The notes under the pieces: generated by a model | What the model was told of the DNA's origin: nothing | Databases searched by the model: none | Seen by the model: only the letters and a program-made list of their open reading frames with translations | Translations under genes and position numbers: made by a program | Shown here: positions 1 through 8,043 of the stretch, piece by piece | Position numbering within the stretch: position 1 is the first letter of the stretch | Layout: each line of letters begins with the position of its first letter | From: Bacteroidaceae bacterium | GTDB taxonomy: Bacteria; Bacteroidota; Bacteroidia; Bacteroidales; Bacteroidaceae | Direction: 5' to 3' | Length of the DNA stretch: 50,350 nt | NCBI GenBank assembly: GCA_017453465.1 | Contig: JAFTEV010000056.1 | Location: 1-50,350, forward strand

Positions 1-136
1 ATCAATTGCCCAACAGGTCAGTCTGCACTTGCCCACCAGTGAGTGCTCTCTCTTCTCTTGTCTCACGGCTCAAAAGAAACATAAAAATAAGTAAAACCCG
101 CTGTTCTACGCAGTAGACAGCATAATTAATTTTCGT

Positions 137-1765
137 ATGAACATATACGAGACATTCAACAATCTGCGCTATCATTACGAGGATGAGGTGGTGGAGTTCA
201 AGAAGGCAGAGAACAACTTTGACTTCGACGATTTGGGTAAGTACTTCTCGGCACTGAGCAATGAGGCTAACCTAAGGGATAAGGACTTTGGCTGGTTAGT
301 ATTCGGTGTGCAGGACAAAACACGGGAAATTCTGGGTACAACGTACAAGAACGGAATGAAGAGTCTGCAAAAGTTGAAGTATGACCTGTCGCAACATACC
401 ACTGACCGTAATACTTTTAGGGACATATTCGAACTGAAGGTTGAGGGCAAGCGTGTGCTGATGTTCCAGATTCCGGCTGCGCCTCGTGGTATTCCGATGG
501 CTTGGCAGGGGCATTTCTATGCCCGTCGCGGTGAGAGTCTGGTGGCACTCGACATGAGCAAGTATGAGGAAATACGCAGGCAGACATCAGATTTCGACTG
601 GTCGAAGCAGATTGTTGATGGTGCTACAATTGCCGACTTGGATGAGAAAGCCATCAAGGAGGCTCGCGGGGGATATAAAGAGCACTATCCGAACCAAAAG
701 AAAGAGGTGGATGCGTGGAGCGACGAGGTGTTCCTGAACAAGGCGAAGCTGACTATTGATGGTAGGATAACCAATACGGCGATACTGCTATTAGGAAAGC
801 CGGAGTCGCTGCACTATATCAATCATATCGGGGAGATTGTGTGGCGGTTGGCCGGAAAGGACAATGTGGGCCAAGTGTTCACCATCCCATTCCTGTTGAC
901 CACAACGGAGGTGATGCATAAAATCCGGAACTACCCGTTCAAGATTTTCCCCAACAACAGTTTCTTGCCAGGTGAGGGTATGAAGTACGACAATGAGGTG
1001 ATACTCGAAGCCCTTCATAACTGTATAGCCCACCAAAATTATGCCGAGAACGCTCGCATCATTGTGATAGAACGTGAGAACGAGTTAGAATTTAGAAATA
1101 GCGGTGGCTTCTATGATGGAACCTACGAGGACTACATCACTGGTGAACGCATCCCCAAGAAGTATCGCAACCCGTTTTTGGCCCAGGCAATGGCGAATAT
1201 CAAGATGATTGACACGGAGGGATTTGGTATTCATAAGATGTTCGTATCGCAGAAGGATCGCTATCTGCCAATGCCCGACTACGACAAGAGCGACAATGAT
1301 ACCGTGGTGCTGACGCTCCCGGGTACCGTCATCGACGAGAACTACAGCTTGTTGTTGTTGGAGAATTCAGATATTGACCTCGCAACGACGGTGCTGCTTG
1401 ATAAGGTTCAGAAAGGTAAGGCAATTAGCGACGATGCTATTAAGATGTTGAGAAAGAAAGGACTGATTGAAGGTCGTAAGCCTCATCTGTATGTTTCAAA
1501 GCAGATTGCTAAGGTCACCAATAAGCAAATTGAATACACCCTAAGGAAGGGTTTCAACGATGAAGAATGCAAGGAGTGGATATTAAAAGCCCTGAATGAC
1601 CATAAGATACTAAGTCGTAAACAGATTAATGAGTTACTATGGAATAAACTGCCTATTGATTTCACAGATACTCAGCGTATCAATAAGATTGGGAATTTGT
1701 TAATGAGAATGAAACGAGACGGAACTATTAAGGTAGACGAAAAGCGTATGTGGCACCCTGTATAA
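137..1765 (+). CDS. AlbA_2 (Schlafen-type) / RecG-like ATP-binding protein
   Basis: A 542-residue protein of the family often labelled 'putative DNA-binding / ATP-dependent helicase RecG-like'. Residues about 15-135 match an AlbA_2 (Schlafen AlbA) domain, with the EFKKAE opening and the FARRG-like segment (YARRGES) near its end. Residues about 285-335 carry a GHKL-type ATP-binding fold signature: an N-box with EALHNCIAHQNY and a following NSGG. The C-terminal third looks like winged-helix segments. The family is a presumed regulator or defence-associated protein and is often found beside type I restriction genes; its real activity is not established. The gene starts just inside the window edge. 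A small hairpin at 101-120 lies in front of it, perhaps ending an upstream gene. No good promoter is visible. The 3' side is followed at once by an array of 11-bp repeats. Family call is firm, function is not. Confidence 0.85.
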   Translation: MNIYETFNNLRYHYEDEVVEFKKAENNFDFDDLGKYFSALSNEANLRDKDFGWLVFGVQDKTREILGTTYKNGMKSLQKLKYDLSQHTTDRNTFRDIFELKVEGKRVLMFQIPAAPRGIPMAWQGHFYARRGESLVALDMSKYEEIRRQTSDFDWSKQIVDGATIADLDEKAIKEARGGYKEHYPNQKKEVDAWSDEVFLNKAKLTIDGRITNTAILLLGKPESLHYINHIGEIVWRLAGKDNVGQVFTIPFLLTTTEVMHKIRNYPFKIFPNNSFLPGEGMKYDNEVILEALHNCIAHQNYAENARIIVIERENELEFRNSGGFYDGTYEDYITGERIPKKYRNPFLAQAMANIKMIDTEGFGIHKMFVSQKDRYLPMPDYDKSDNDTVVLTLPGTVIDENYSLLLLENSDIDLATTVLLDKVQKGKAISDDAIKMLRKKGLIEGRKPHLYVSKQIAKVTNKQIEYTLRKGFNDEECKEWILKALNDHKILSRKQINELLWNKLPIDFTDTQRINKIGNLLMRMKRDGTIKVDEKRMWHPV

Positions 1766-1768
1766 TTT

Positions 1769-1906
1769 ACGCGAGATGAACGTGAGTTTTACGTGGGATT
1801 TTATGTGAGATTTTAAGCAGAGATTATGGAAAAGCCCTTTGTTTAGGGCATTTGGGCTTGGAAAATTTACGCGACCTTACGTGAGATTTACGTGACTTGA
1901 ACGCGA
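1769..1906. repeat. Two clusters of degenerate 11-bp repeats (core ACGYGA)
   Basis: Directly after the stop codon the motif A(C/T)G(C/T)G(A/G) recurs at 1769, 1780, 1791 and 1803, then again at 1869, 1879, 1890 and 1901. Spacing within each cluster is 10-12 bp, close to one turn of the double helix. The clusters are separated by a hairpin-prone stretch (AAGCCC...GGGCTT with an inner GCCCT/AGGGC). The rest of the 533-bp gap to 2299 holds the promoter-hairpin unit listed next, and otherwise nothing recognised. Confidence 0.6.
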
Positions 1907-1945
1907 CTTGAATATAGACGAAGAGAGAATAAAGTTACCTGAACA

Positions 1946-1977
1946 TTTGGATATTTGAAATATAATGCCTACCTTTG
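1946..1977 (+). promoter_or_regulatory. Bacteroidetes-type promoter
   Basis: TTTG at 1946-1949, a 20-bp spacer, and TACCTTTG at 1970-1977: an exact fit to the primary sigma factor promoter of Bacteroidetes. It points away from the upstream gene into a non-coding stretch that begins with a strong hairpin. Confidence 0.6.
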
Positions 1978-2030
1978 CACCCGATGATGGGCCACGAAAC
2001 AGGCGGTGGCTCCGAGTCGGGTGCTCTTTT
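1977..2030 (+). ncRNA. Candidate short structured RNA or hairpin element
   Basis: An outer stem GCACCCGA (1977-1984) pairs with TCGGGTGC (2017-2024), and an inner stem GGGCCAC (1989-1995) pairs with GTGGCTC (2006-2012) with one G-U pair. A short T run follows (2027-2030). It lies immediately behind a consensus promoter, so a transcript of only about 45 nt would result; part of the outer arm may lie upstream of the transcription start. It could be a small RNA, an early-termination device, or the end of a repeat element read from the other strand. A minus-strand ORF through the hairpin (1935-2192, 85 codons) has its own TAACTTTG box near 2145, but I cannot assign it. Confidence 0.3.
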
Positions 2031-2298
2031 AGGCAATTTATAGCAGAACATTGAGTCCAGAACGGTCTCCAAATCGTAACCTCGATTTTTCTCAATCCTC
2101 TGCATCGCCTTTATATAAAGAAATCCTGCAAATTCTTCCAAAGTTACGAAAAAAGGTTGTAACAAACGAGCAATTTGTGAGAAATAACGCAAATATGTCT
2201 AAAATAAGAGCATAGCCACACGTTAAGCGTCACAGCCGGGGCGAGTTTCCGCAGAGAATCCGGACAATGTGTCATCAACAAATGGCTGGCTGGTGGCA

Positions 2299-4200
2299 TT
2301 ACTTCTGCAAGTACATTTCTATCAGCTGTGTGATGTCGTCAATGGTGAGCTGGCCGTCGCCGTCGAGGTCGGCCTCCGTCTCGGAAGAGAGATAGGCTGC
2401 TATCATCCATGTGATGTCTTCTATGTCGAACTTGCCGTCTTTGTTCATGTCGCCAGGAACGGCAACATCGAAGTGCAGCAGTATGCTCTTGTATTCATTG
2501 AGAGATTTAGCAAGTTCATTATCTATTTCCTTTAATTTCTCACGGTCGGCATCGGTGATGGTGTAGTTGATGTCGTCGTCAGATGTTACTCCTGGCGCAA
2601 TGCTGATAATATTATTTTTAAGAACGAATAAGACCTTGTTCTCTTTGGACACAAAAGTTATTTCTTCTTCAGTTTCTTCCATCTTTAGCTGTTCAAGCAG
2701 ACAGAGCGAATAAACTGGGATTTCAAAGTCTTCCATGTATTTTATATCCATTCCATCTTTTATTGTAAACACTAAGTTCTCTTTGTTGTCAACGTCGAAG
2801 TGCAGCTGCAGAGTCTTGTATCCGTAAAGGTGTGCTGTAAATTCATCATCTATGCTATTCAGTTTTTTATAGTCTTCATTGGTAAGGGTGTAGCAAATGT
2901 CATCTTCGGATGTGACACCAGGCGCAATGGTGATGCCATCATTATTTATATAGAACAGCACTTTGCCCTCCTTGGATGAAATTGTAGTTCCGTTTTCCGC
3001 CTCTTCCATTTTCAGCTGTTCGAGCATACATAACGAATAAACAGACAATTCAAAGTCTTTTCCTAAATATTCCAAATCCATTCCGTCTTTTATTGTGCAC
3101 ACTAAGTCCTCCTTGTTTTCTTGGCTGGTCTCGAAGTGCAGTGTCACGGTCCTGAATCCCATATACCCAATAAATGCAGCAGCGTTTGCCTCCGTTTTAT
3201 ACAATTTCTCCAGGTCTTCATCCGTAATGGTATAGCTGAAGTCATCGTCAGATGTAACTCCGGGCGCAATGGTGATACTATCATCATTTATAATGAATAG
3301 CTCTTTGTCATCTTTCGATGAAATAATCATTCCTACATTCATTTCTTCCACCTTCAGTTGTTCGAGCATAATGAGTGCATAAAGATAGAGAACACCAGGG
3401 TCGTTTTCAGGATCAAATTCCATTCCATCCTTTATGGTGATTACATAATCCTCCATGATTTCTTGATTGCTCTCAAAGTGCAGCGTCACCGTGTTGTATG
3501 GCAGGAAGTACACATAATATTCATAGCTTATGTCTTTCAGTTTTTCCAAGTCTGCCTCTGTGATGGTATGACTGATGTCGTCTGCCTCCGTGACGTTAGG
3601 GTAGATATGGTAGCCTTTGGCTTCTGTAATGGTAAACAATGGCTTACCGTCCATGGATGTATATGCCAATACGTCTTTGTCGAACAGCAATTGATCGCAA
3701 AGATTCATCAAGCCAAGGGCAAAGAATACTTCATCTTCATCGTCGTATGGCATTCCTTCCCGAATCGTAGCAATCAGGTCGATTTTATCTTCTACGAAGT
3801 GTAGGGTCACCGTCTTGTAAGGCTGAAAGAACGCATGGAACTTGTCACCCATTCCTTTCAGCATTTCGCGGTCGTCCTCCGTAATGGTATAGGTGATGTC
3901 ATCGTCTTCCGTGACATTGGGACAGACAATCATCATGTTCTTGGAGTTAATGATAAACAAGTCTTTGCCTTCCTTCGATGCAAATCCCTGAATGCTGTTG
4001 TTGTAGTCGCTGAACTTCAACTGGTCGCTAAGAATCAGCAAGGTGATAGCCATGCCAATTTCGCTGTCTTCGCTTGCTTCGTAGGTAAGACCTGTTTTCA
4101 CAGTCATCACCAAGTCCTCTGTTGGTTCTGCATAAACTTTCTGTGCGCCCGCAGCCATTGCCATCAGCGCAATCATCAGTGTAAGGATAGTCTGTTTCAT
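2299..4200 (-). CDS. Secreted five-repeat protein with dockerin-like C-terminus
   Basis: 633 residues beginning with a clear signal peptide (MKQTILTLMIALMAMAAGAQ). The body is five tandem units of roughly 105-118 residues. Each unit opens with a segment like EDLVxTIKDGM, has a central 'SKEGKxLFxI' strand, a 'PGVTSDDDxxYTITxxDxEKL' segment, and closes with a 'YKTVTLHF' strand. The last 50 residues carry two Asp-rich EF-hand-like dockerin halves (DMNKDGKFDIEDITWMIAAY and DLDGDGQLTIDDITQLIEMY). Such tails are common on secreted Prevotella proteins, and their partner is unclear. It is probably surface-exposed or exported. I do not recognise the repeat family. It is transcribed alone from the promoter at 4247-4277. 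The repeats are alike enough in DNA to allow repeat-number change. Confidence 0.8.
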   Translation of the reverse strand: MKQTILTLMIALMAMAAGAQKVYAEPTEDLVMTVKTGLTYEASEDSEIGMAITLLILSDQLKFSDYNNSIQGFASKEGKDLFIINSKNMMIVCPNVTEDDDITYTITEDDREMLKGMGDKFHAFFQPYKTVTLHFVEDKIDLIATIREGMPYDDEDEVFFALGLMNLCDQLLFDKDVLAYTSMDGKPLFTITEAKGYHIYPNVTEADDISHTITEADLEKLKDISYEYYVYFLPYNTVTLHFESNQEIMEDYVITIKDGMEFDPENDPGVLYLYALIMLEQLKVEEMNVGMIISSKDDKELFIINDDSITIAPGVTSDDDFSYTITDEDLEKLYKTEANAAAFIGYMGFRTVTLHFETSQENKEDLVCTIKDGMDLEYLGKDFELSVYSLCMLEQLKMEEAENGTTISSKEGKVLFYINNDGITIAPGVTSEDDICYTLTNEDYKKLNSIDDEFTAHLYGYKTLQLHFDVDNKENLVFTIKDGMDIKYMEDFEIPVYSLCLLEQLKMEETEEEITFVSKENKVLFVLKNNIISIAPGVTSDDDINYTITDADREKLKEIDNELAKSLNEYKSILLHFDVAVPGDMNKDGKFDIEDITWMIAAYLSSETEADLDGDGQLTIDDITQLIEMYLQK

Positions 4201-4246
4201 AGTTGTTCTTTTTTGTTTTTATAGATTAGATTTATAATTCTCCGTG

Positions 4247-4277
4247 CAAAAATACTCCGTTTTTCTTAAATATCAAA
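4247..4277 (-). promoter_or_regulatory. Promoter of the five-repeat protein gene
   Basis: Read on the minus strand: TTTG (4277-4274), 19-bp spacer, TATTTTTG (4254-4247). It leaves a leader of about 40 nt that is A-rich before the ATG and has no Shine-Dalgarno sequence. Confidence 0.7.
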
Positions 4278-4335
4278 ATAATAATTGATTTTTTGTTCTA
4301 TTGAAATAAAAATGCAAGGGTTCCCCATAAACAAA

Positions 4336-4440
4336 TTACACTTGACAAGGAGAAGCTCCTGTCAAGTGTAAAAAAATTGGTTATCATCACGACAACCAAT
4401 CTTTACTAACCTTAAAATAAATCTAATACCATGAAAAACA
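4336..4440 (-). ncRNA. Candidate short leader-like RNA with mini-ORF and two hairpins
   Basis: Starting from the promoter at 4476-4446, a minus-strand transcript would contain a six-codon ORF (MVLDLF, 4432-4412), then a hairpin ATTGGTTxTC/GAxAACCAAT (4400-4376) followed by seven T (terminator form), then a second 16-bp hairpin with one bulge (4371-4336) followed by TTTGTTT. No gene lies close behind; the next one (end of the promoter region at 4277) has its own promoter. It may be a small RNA of about 70 nt, an attenuator remnant, or a repeated intergenic element. Confidence 0.35.
4370..4400 (-). terminator. Intrinsic terminator, minus strand
   Basis: Stem ATTGGTT with two further pairs after one mismatch, five-base loop, and a run of seven T on the minus strand (4376-4370). 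It ends the short transcript from 4446-4476 and would also stop read-through from the rlmI operon. Confidence 0.55.
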
Positions 4441-4445
4441 CGTTG

Positions 4446-4476
4446 CAAAGGTACGGGTTTTTCTGGAGGCTGCAAG
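4446..4476 (-). promoter_or_regulatory. Bacteroidetes-type promoter of the short transcript
   Basis: Minus strand: CTTG (4476-4473), 19-bp spacer, TACCTTTG (4453-4446). Downstream there is only a six-codon ORF and hairpins. Confidence 0.55.
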
Positions 4477-4578
4477 GGAAATACTGAAAAAAACGCACAC
4501 AATAAATGTTTTTTAACTTTGCTGTGGTGTTTTTGGTGAGTTTTGTGGCGTTTGTGGAAGAATTGAAGATTGAAGATT

Positions 4579-4745
4579 GAAGATTGAAAATTTTACAATT
4601 GGACAATTTGGGAGGAAGTTAAAGGAAGAGAGAGGGAGATAAAAGGAGATAGAAGGCGATACTAAATTTTGTAACGTCCTTTATCTCCTTTTATCTCCCT
4701 CTAACTCCTTCTATCTACCATTTCTATTTTCAATTTTCAATCTTC
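4579..4745. repeat. Nested intergenic inverted repeats
   Basis: An outer pair of perfect 14-bp arms (4579-4592 and 4732-4745) encloses a perfect 20-bp pair (4632-4651 and 4682-4701). The inner arms are themselves built of three 10-bp units with the core GGAGATA, and the left outer arm lies in a TGAAGAT tandem (4564-4587). It sits at the 3' end of the rlmI operon and may act as a processing or termination structure. Confidence 0.7.
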
Positions 4746-4752
4746 CCCCCCC

Positions 4753-5955
4753 CTATTCCACATAGAGCACCAAGCCTTTCAGGTATTCTCCTTCTGGGTG
4801 ATAAATGTTGACGGGATGGTCGGCGGGTTGGTGAAGCTGGTGCAGGATGCGTACCTTGCGCCCTGCGGCGGCAGCGGCAGTGAAGACGGCAGTGCGGAAC
4901 TGGTCTTTGTTGACAGCTTGCGAACAGCTGAAGGTGAAGAGAATGCCGCCTGGCTGAATCTTTTCAAAGGCTTTGCGGTTCAGGCGGATATAGCCCTTCA
5001 GTGCGTTGTGCAGGGCATCCTTGTGCTTGGCAAAGGCCGGCGGGTCGAGAATGATGAGGTCGTAGGGAGTTTCTATATGGTCGAGGAAGCGGAAGGCATC
5101 CTCTGCAAAAGCCTCGTGACGCGGGTCGGCGGGGAAGTTGAGCTGTACGTTGGCGTTGGTCAGGTCAATGGCCTTCTGGCTGGAATCCACAGAGTGTACC
5201 AGCTGGGCACCGCCGCGCATGGCATAGAATGAGAAGCCGCCCGTGTAGCAGAACATATTGAGCACCTTGCGCCCCTTGGAGTAGTGCTCCAGCAGACTGC
5301 GGTTTTCGCGCTGATCCACAAAGAATCCCGTCTTTTGGCCGCGCAGCCAATCTACATGAAAGCGCAGTCCGTTCTCCATGGCAATGTCATCCGTGGAGCC
5401 GCCAAGGAGAAATGCGTTTTCCTGCCCAAGCTCAGCCTTGTAGGGCAGGGTAGTCTCCGACTTGTAGAAGATGTTCTCCACTGCGCCGTCCATGACTTTT
5501 TGCAGGGCGGCAGCAATGAGGTGGCGGTCGGTGTGCATACCGACGGAATGGGCCTGCATGACGGCGGTCTTGCCATAGATGTCGATGACCAGTCCGGGCA
5601 GGTTGTCGCCTTCGCCATGAACCAGTCGGAAGGCGTTGGTCATTCGACCATCGGTCGGCTGGCCATTGGGCCGTGGAGCCAGGCCAATGGAGCGGCGCAC
5701 GTCGAGCGCGGTGGCCAGCTTGCGCTCATAGAACTGCTGGTCGATAGGCTCGTGGTCGAAGGTGAGCACGCGCACCATGATGGAGCCAATCTGGTAGTGC
5801 CCTGTGGCAATGTATTCGTTCTCTGCCGTATAGACCTCTACAGTCTCGCCCTCTTCGGGCTGGGCTGACGTGTGGTGGATGGCACCAGAGAAAATCCAGG
5901 GATGGAAGCGGCGGAGCGAATCATCTTTGCCGCGTTTCAGGAATATCTTGTTCAT
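4753..5955 (-). CDS. rlmI: 23S rRNA (cytosine-C5) methyltransferase, RlmI-type
   Basis: 400 residues. The N-terminus (about 1-75) is a PUA RNA-binding domain ([20 protein letters not shown]). A Rossmann-fold methyltransferase follows, with the AdoMet-binding segment VLNMFCYTGGFS (231-242), the motif IV LDPPAF (303-308), and the TFSCS segment near residue 352 that holds the catalytic cysteine in this family. Known members methylate C1962 of 23S rRNA; specificity here is by homology only. The start lies inside the 3' end of the upstream exonuclease gene (35-bp overlap), so the two are translated from one message with pepT. Confidence 0.88.
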   Translation of the reverse strand: MNKIFLKRGKDDSLRRFHPWIFSGAIHHTSAQPEEGETVEVYTAENEYIATGHYQIGSIMVRVLTFDHEPIDQQFYERKLATALDVRRSIGLAPRPNGQPTDGRMTNAFRLVHGEGDNLPGLVIDIYGKTAVMQAHSVGMHTDRHLIAAALQKVMDGAVENIFYKSETTLPYKAELGQENAFLLGGSTDDIAMENGLRFHVDWLRGQKTGFFVDQRENRSLLEHYSKGRKVLNMFCYTGGFSFYAMRGGAQLVHSVDSSQKAIDLTNANVQLNFPADPRHEAFAEDAFRFLDHIETPYDLIILDPPAFAKHKDALHNALKGYIRLNRKAFEKIQPGGILFTFSCSQAVNKDQFRTAVFTAAAAAGRKVRILHQLHQPADHPVNIYHPEGEYLKGLVLYVE

Positions 5956-6565
5956 TGATTTCTATTTTGTAGTCTTGGGTAAGAATCAGACGGGTAATCT
6001 CTTCGTGAATGCGAATGCAGGCCCAGGCATCAGTGGCTGCGTAGAGCTGCTGGCCCGGCGAGAGGACATCGGCCTCCCAGTTGGACAGCTGCTGGTTCTT
6101 GGCAATCTTCTCGCCAAACAGGTTGGCGTAGATTTTCTGTAGGCTCATGTCCTTGATACCAATGCGTTTCACCTCGTTTTGCAGTTCGATGAATGTGCCG
6201 GGCTTGAACTTTGCTCGCCGGCTGAGGCAGTGGAAATCGTCGTGCAGCGAAAGGCCCACCTTCGTGACGCTGTTGTCTTGCAGGAGTCTGACGATGGGGG
6301 CGGGTAGTCCCTCCATCAGGTTGAGGCGGAACAGGAAACAGGCTTCGTGGCAAGCCACTTGCAGCAGGGCCGTGCTGTGAGGGTGTCCCTTCCTGAACGA
6401 AGGCCGTGTCTCGGTGTCGAATCCCAAGATGCTCTGACTGAGCAAGTAGTTCACGGCTCGCTCGGCCTCCTGTGCAGTCTGGATGATGTAGATGCGTCCA
6501 GGGAAGACGGCCCGTGGCAGGGTGCTAAGTTTGTTTTTGTCGTATAGGTCTGTAAGAATCTTCAT
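5921..6565 (-). CDS. DEDDy 3'-5' exonuclease domain protein (RNase D-like)
   Basis: 214 residues forming a single DnaQ-fold exonuclease domain. Exo I is [10 protein letters not shown] (D50, E52), Exo II is GLSLHDDF (D109/D110), and Exo III is YAATDAW (Y175, D179), which makes it a DEDDy member with all metal ligands present. There is no HRDC domain, so it is shorter than RNase D; Bacteroidetes have many such stand-alone proteins. Substrate (RNA or DNA) cannot be told from sequence. The start codon overlaps the pepT stop by 4 bp (6562-6565) and the 3' end overlaps rlmI by 35 bp. Confidence 0.85.
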   Translation of the reverse strand: MKILTDLYDKNKLSTLPRAVFPGRIYIIQTAQEAERAVNYLLSQSILGFDTETRPSFRKGHPHSTALLQVACHEACFLFRLNLMEGLPAPIVRLLQDNSVTKVGLSLHDDFHCLSRRAKFKPGTFIELQNEVKRIGIKDMSLQKIYANLFGEKIAKNQQLSNWEADVLSPGQQLYAATDAWACIRIHEEITRLILTQDYKIEINEQDIPETRQR

Positions 6566-7788
6566 TTTCCTAATGTTTCAGCAGTGATGCGGCAGATGTT
6601 CACTACGGTCTGCATGGCCTTCTCCATCGAGGGGATGGGCAGGAACTCGTAGGGGCCGTGGAAGTTGATGCCGCCGGCAAAGATGTTGGGGCAGGGCAGT
6701 CCACGGAAGGAGAGCTGTGCTCCGTCGGTGCCTCCACGGATGGGCTGCACCCTGGGTGTCGCGCCAGCCTCGCTGATGGCTTGGCGGGCTATGTCTATGA
6801 TGTACATCTTGTCGGCCAGTTGTTCGCGCATGTTGTAATACTGGTCGTGCAGTTGCAGCGTCACGGTGTCCTCGCCGTAGCGCAGGTTGAGCTGCTCCAC
6901 AATGTTTTGCAGCTGGGCCTTGCGCAGTTCAAAGATGTCGCGGTCGTGGTCGCGCACGATGAGGCTGAGCTGGGCTTCCGCGCAGCTGCCATTTATATTA
7001 ATAATGTGGAAGAACCCTTCGTAGCCCTCCGTGGTTTCGGGTGTCTCGTCCTGCGGAAGCATCTGTGCCAGTTCGGTGGCGATGCGTGCGGCGTTCACCA
7101 TTTTGCCCTTGGCGTAGCCCGGATGCACCGAGCGGCCACGGATGCTTATCTTCGCACTGGCTGCATTAAAGTTCTCAAACTCCAGTTCGCCCACTTCCGA
7201 GCCGTCCATGGTGTAGGCAAACTGGCAGCCGAACCGCTCCACGTCGAAGTGGTGTGCGCCCAGTCCTATCTCTTCGTCGGGGTTGAAGCCGATGCGCACC
7301 GTGCCGTGCTCCACTTCGGGATGTTCCTTCAGATAGACCATGGCTTGCACAATCTCGGCTATGCCAGCCTTGTCGTCAGCTCCCAGCAGGGTGGTGCCGT
7401 CGGTCACAATGAGGCCCTCGCCCCGGTGGGCCAGGAGTTCTGGAAACTGCTGCGGACTGCTGACTATGCCTTCGCCCAGCACGATGTCGCCGCCGTCGTA
7501 GTTCCGCACGATGCGCGGCTTAACGTCCTTTCCGCTGGCATCGGGCGAGGTGTCCATGTGGGCAATGAATCCGATGGTGGGCACCGCCTTCTGTGTGTTG
7601 GCTGGCAGGGTGGCGTAGAGGTAGCCCTGGCTGTCCAGCTCCACGTCACTGAGTCCCTCGTCGATGAGTTCTTGTTTCAGCACCTGGGCAAAAGCCATCT
7701 GCTTCTCGGTGGAAGGCGTTGTGCCCGCGTCTTCAGCCGACTGTGTGTCGTAGGAGACGTATTTTAGAAATCTTTCGGTAAGCGTCAT
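6562..7788 (-). CDS. pepT: Peptidase T (tripeptide aminopeptidase, M20B)
   Basis: 408 residues, the usual length. Zinc-ligand and catalytic motifs are all visible: AHMDTSPD (H77, D79), LLGADDKAG (D139), and NPDEEIG (catalytic E172, ligand E173), plus a late RGGTDGA segment. PepT removes the N-terminal residue of tripeptides in the cytoplasm; no signal peptide is present. First gene of the pepT-exonuclease-rlmI operon; the junctions overlap, so the three are probably co-translated. No consensus promoter was found in the short-repeat-rich stretch upstream. Confidence 0.93.
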   Translation of the reverse strand: MTLTERFLKYVSYDTQSAEDAGTTPSTEKQMAFAQVLKQELIDEGLSDVELDSQGYLYATLPANTQKAVPTIGFIAHMDTSPDASGKDVKPRIVRNYDGGDIVLGEGIVSSPQQFPELLAHRGEGLIVTDGTTLLGADDKAGIAEIVQAMVYLKEHPEVEHGTVRIGFNPDEEIGLGAHHFDVERFGCQFAYTMDGSEVGELEFENFNAASAKISIRGRSVHPGYAKGKMVNAARIATELAQMLPQDETPETTEGYEGFFHIININGSCAEAQLSLIVRDHDRDIFELRKAQLQNIVEQLNLRYGEDTVTLQLHDQYYNMREQLADKMYIIDIARQAISEAGATPRVQPIRGGTDGAQLSFRGLPCPNIFAGGINFHGPYEFLPIPSMEKAMQTVVNICRITAETLGK

Positions 7789-7795
7789 GGTTTAT

Positions 7796-7872
7796 TTGAC
7801 AATTGGACAATTTACAATTTGACAATTGGACAATTTACGATTGGACAATTTTACAATTTACAATTTGACAAT
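7796..7872. repeat. A/T-rich direct repeats (GACAATT/ACAATTT)
   Basis: Iterated GACAATTGGACAATTTACAA-like units of about 23 bp, degenerating to the right. They lie in the 5' flank of pepT. The same ACAATTGGACAATTT wording occurs at about 4594-4609. Confidence 0.55.
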
Positions 7873-7891
7873 GATTGCCGCAGTCGCGGCC

Positions 7892-8009
7892 TTTCAAAAA
7901 ACAAGAAAAAACAAGTAAAAACAAAATAAAACCATTTTGTCAGTCTGTCAAAGAAGGTGTCGTCGTGTGTTTTTTCTTGTTTTCTTTTGTTTTTTCTTGT
8001 TTTTTGAAA
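7892..8009. repeat. Perfect 23-bp inverted repeat
   Basis: Arms at 7892-7914 and 7987-8009 are perfect complements, made of AAAAAACAAG-type words. It lies between the 3' end of the aminopeptidase C gene and the 5' side of pepT and may end transcription of the former. Confidence 0.7.
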
Positions 8010-8043
8010 GATGCCGCAGACATATCTGTTTTATTTTGAGAAT

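Noticed and set aside
1-42. Short open plus-strand frame at the window edge ending in TGA, perhaps the tail of a type I specificity gene
   Set aside because: Only 13 codons are visible and none is diagnostic; the neighbouring AlbA_2 gene is only a weak contextual hint.
2006-2030. Resemblance of the hairpin GTGGCTCCGAGTCGGGTGC to the 3' end of Cas9 tracrRNA
   Set aside because: There are no cas genes, no CRISPR repeats and no anti-repeat nearby; the match is limited to a stable stem and its T-run.
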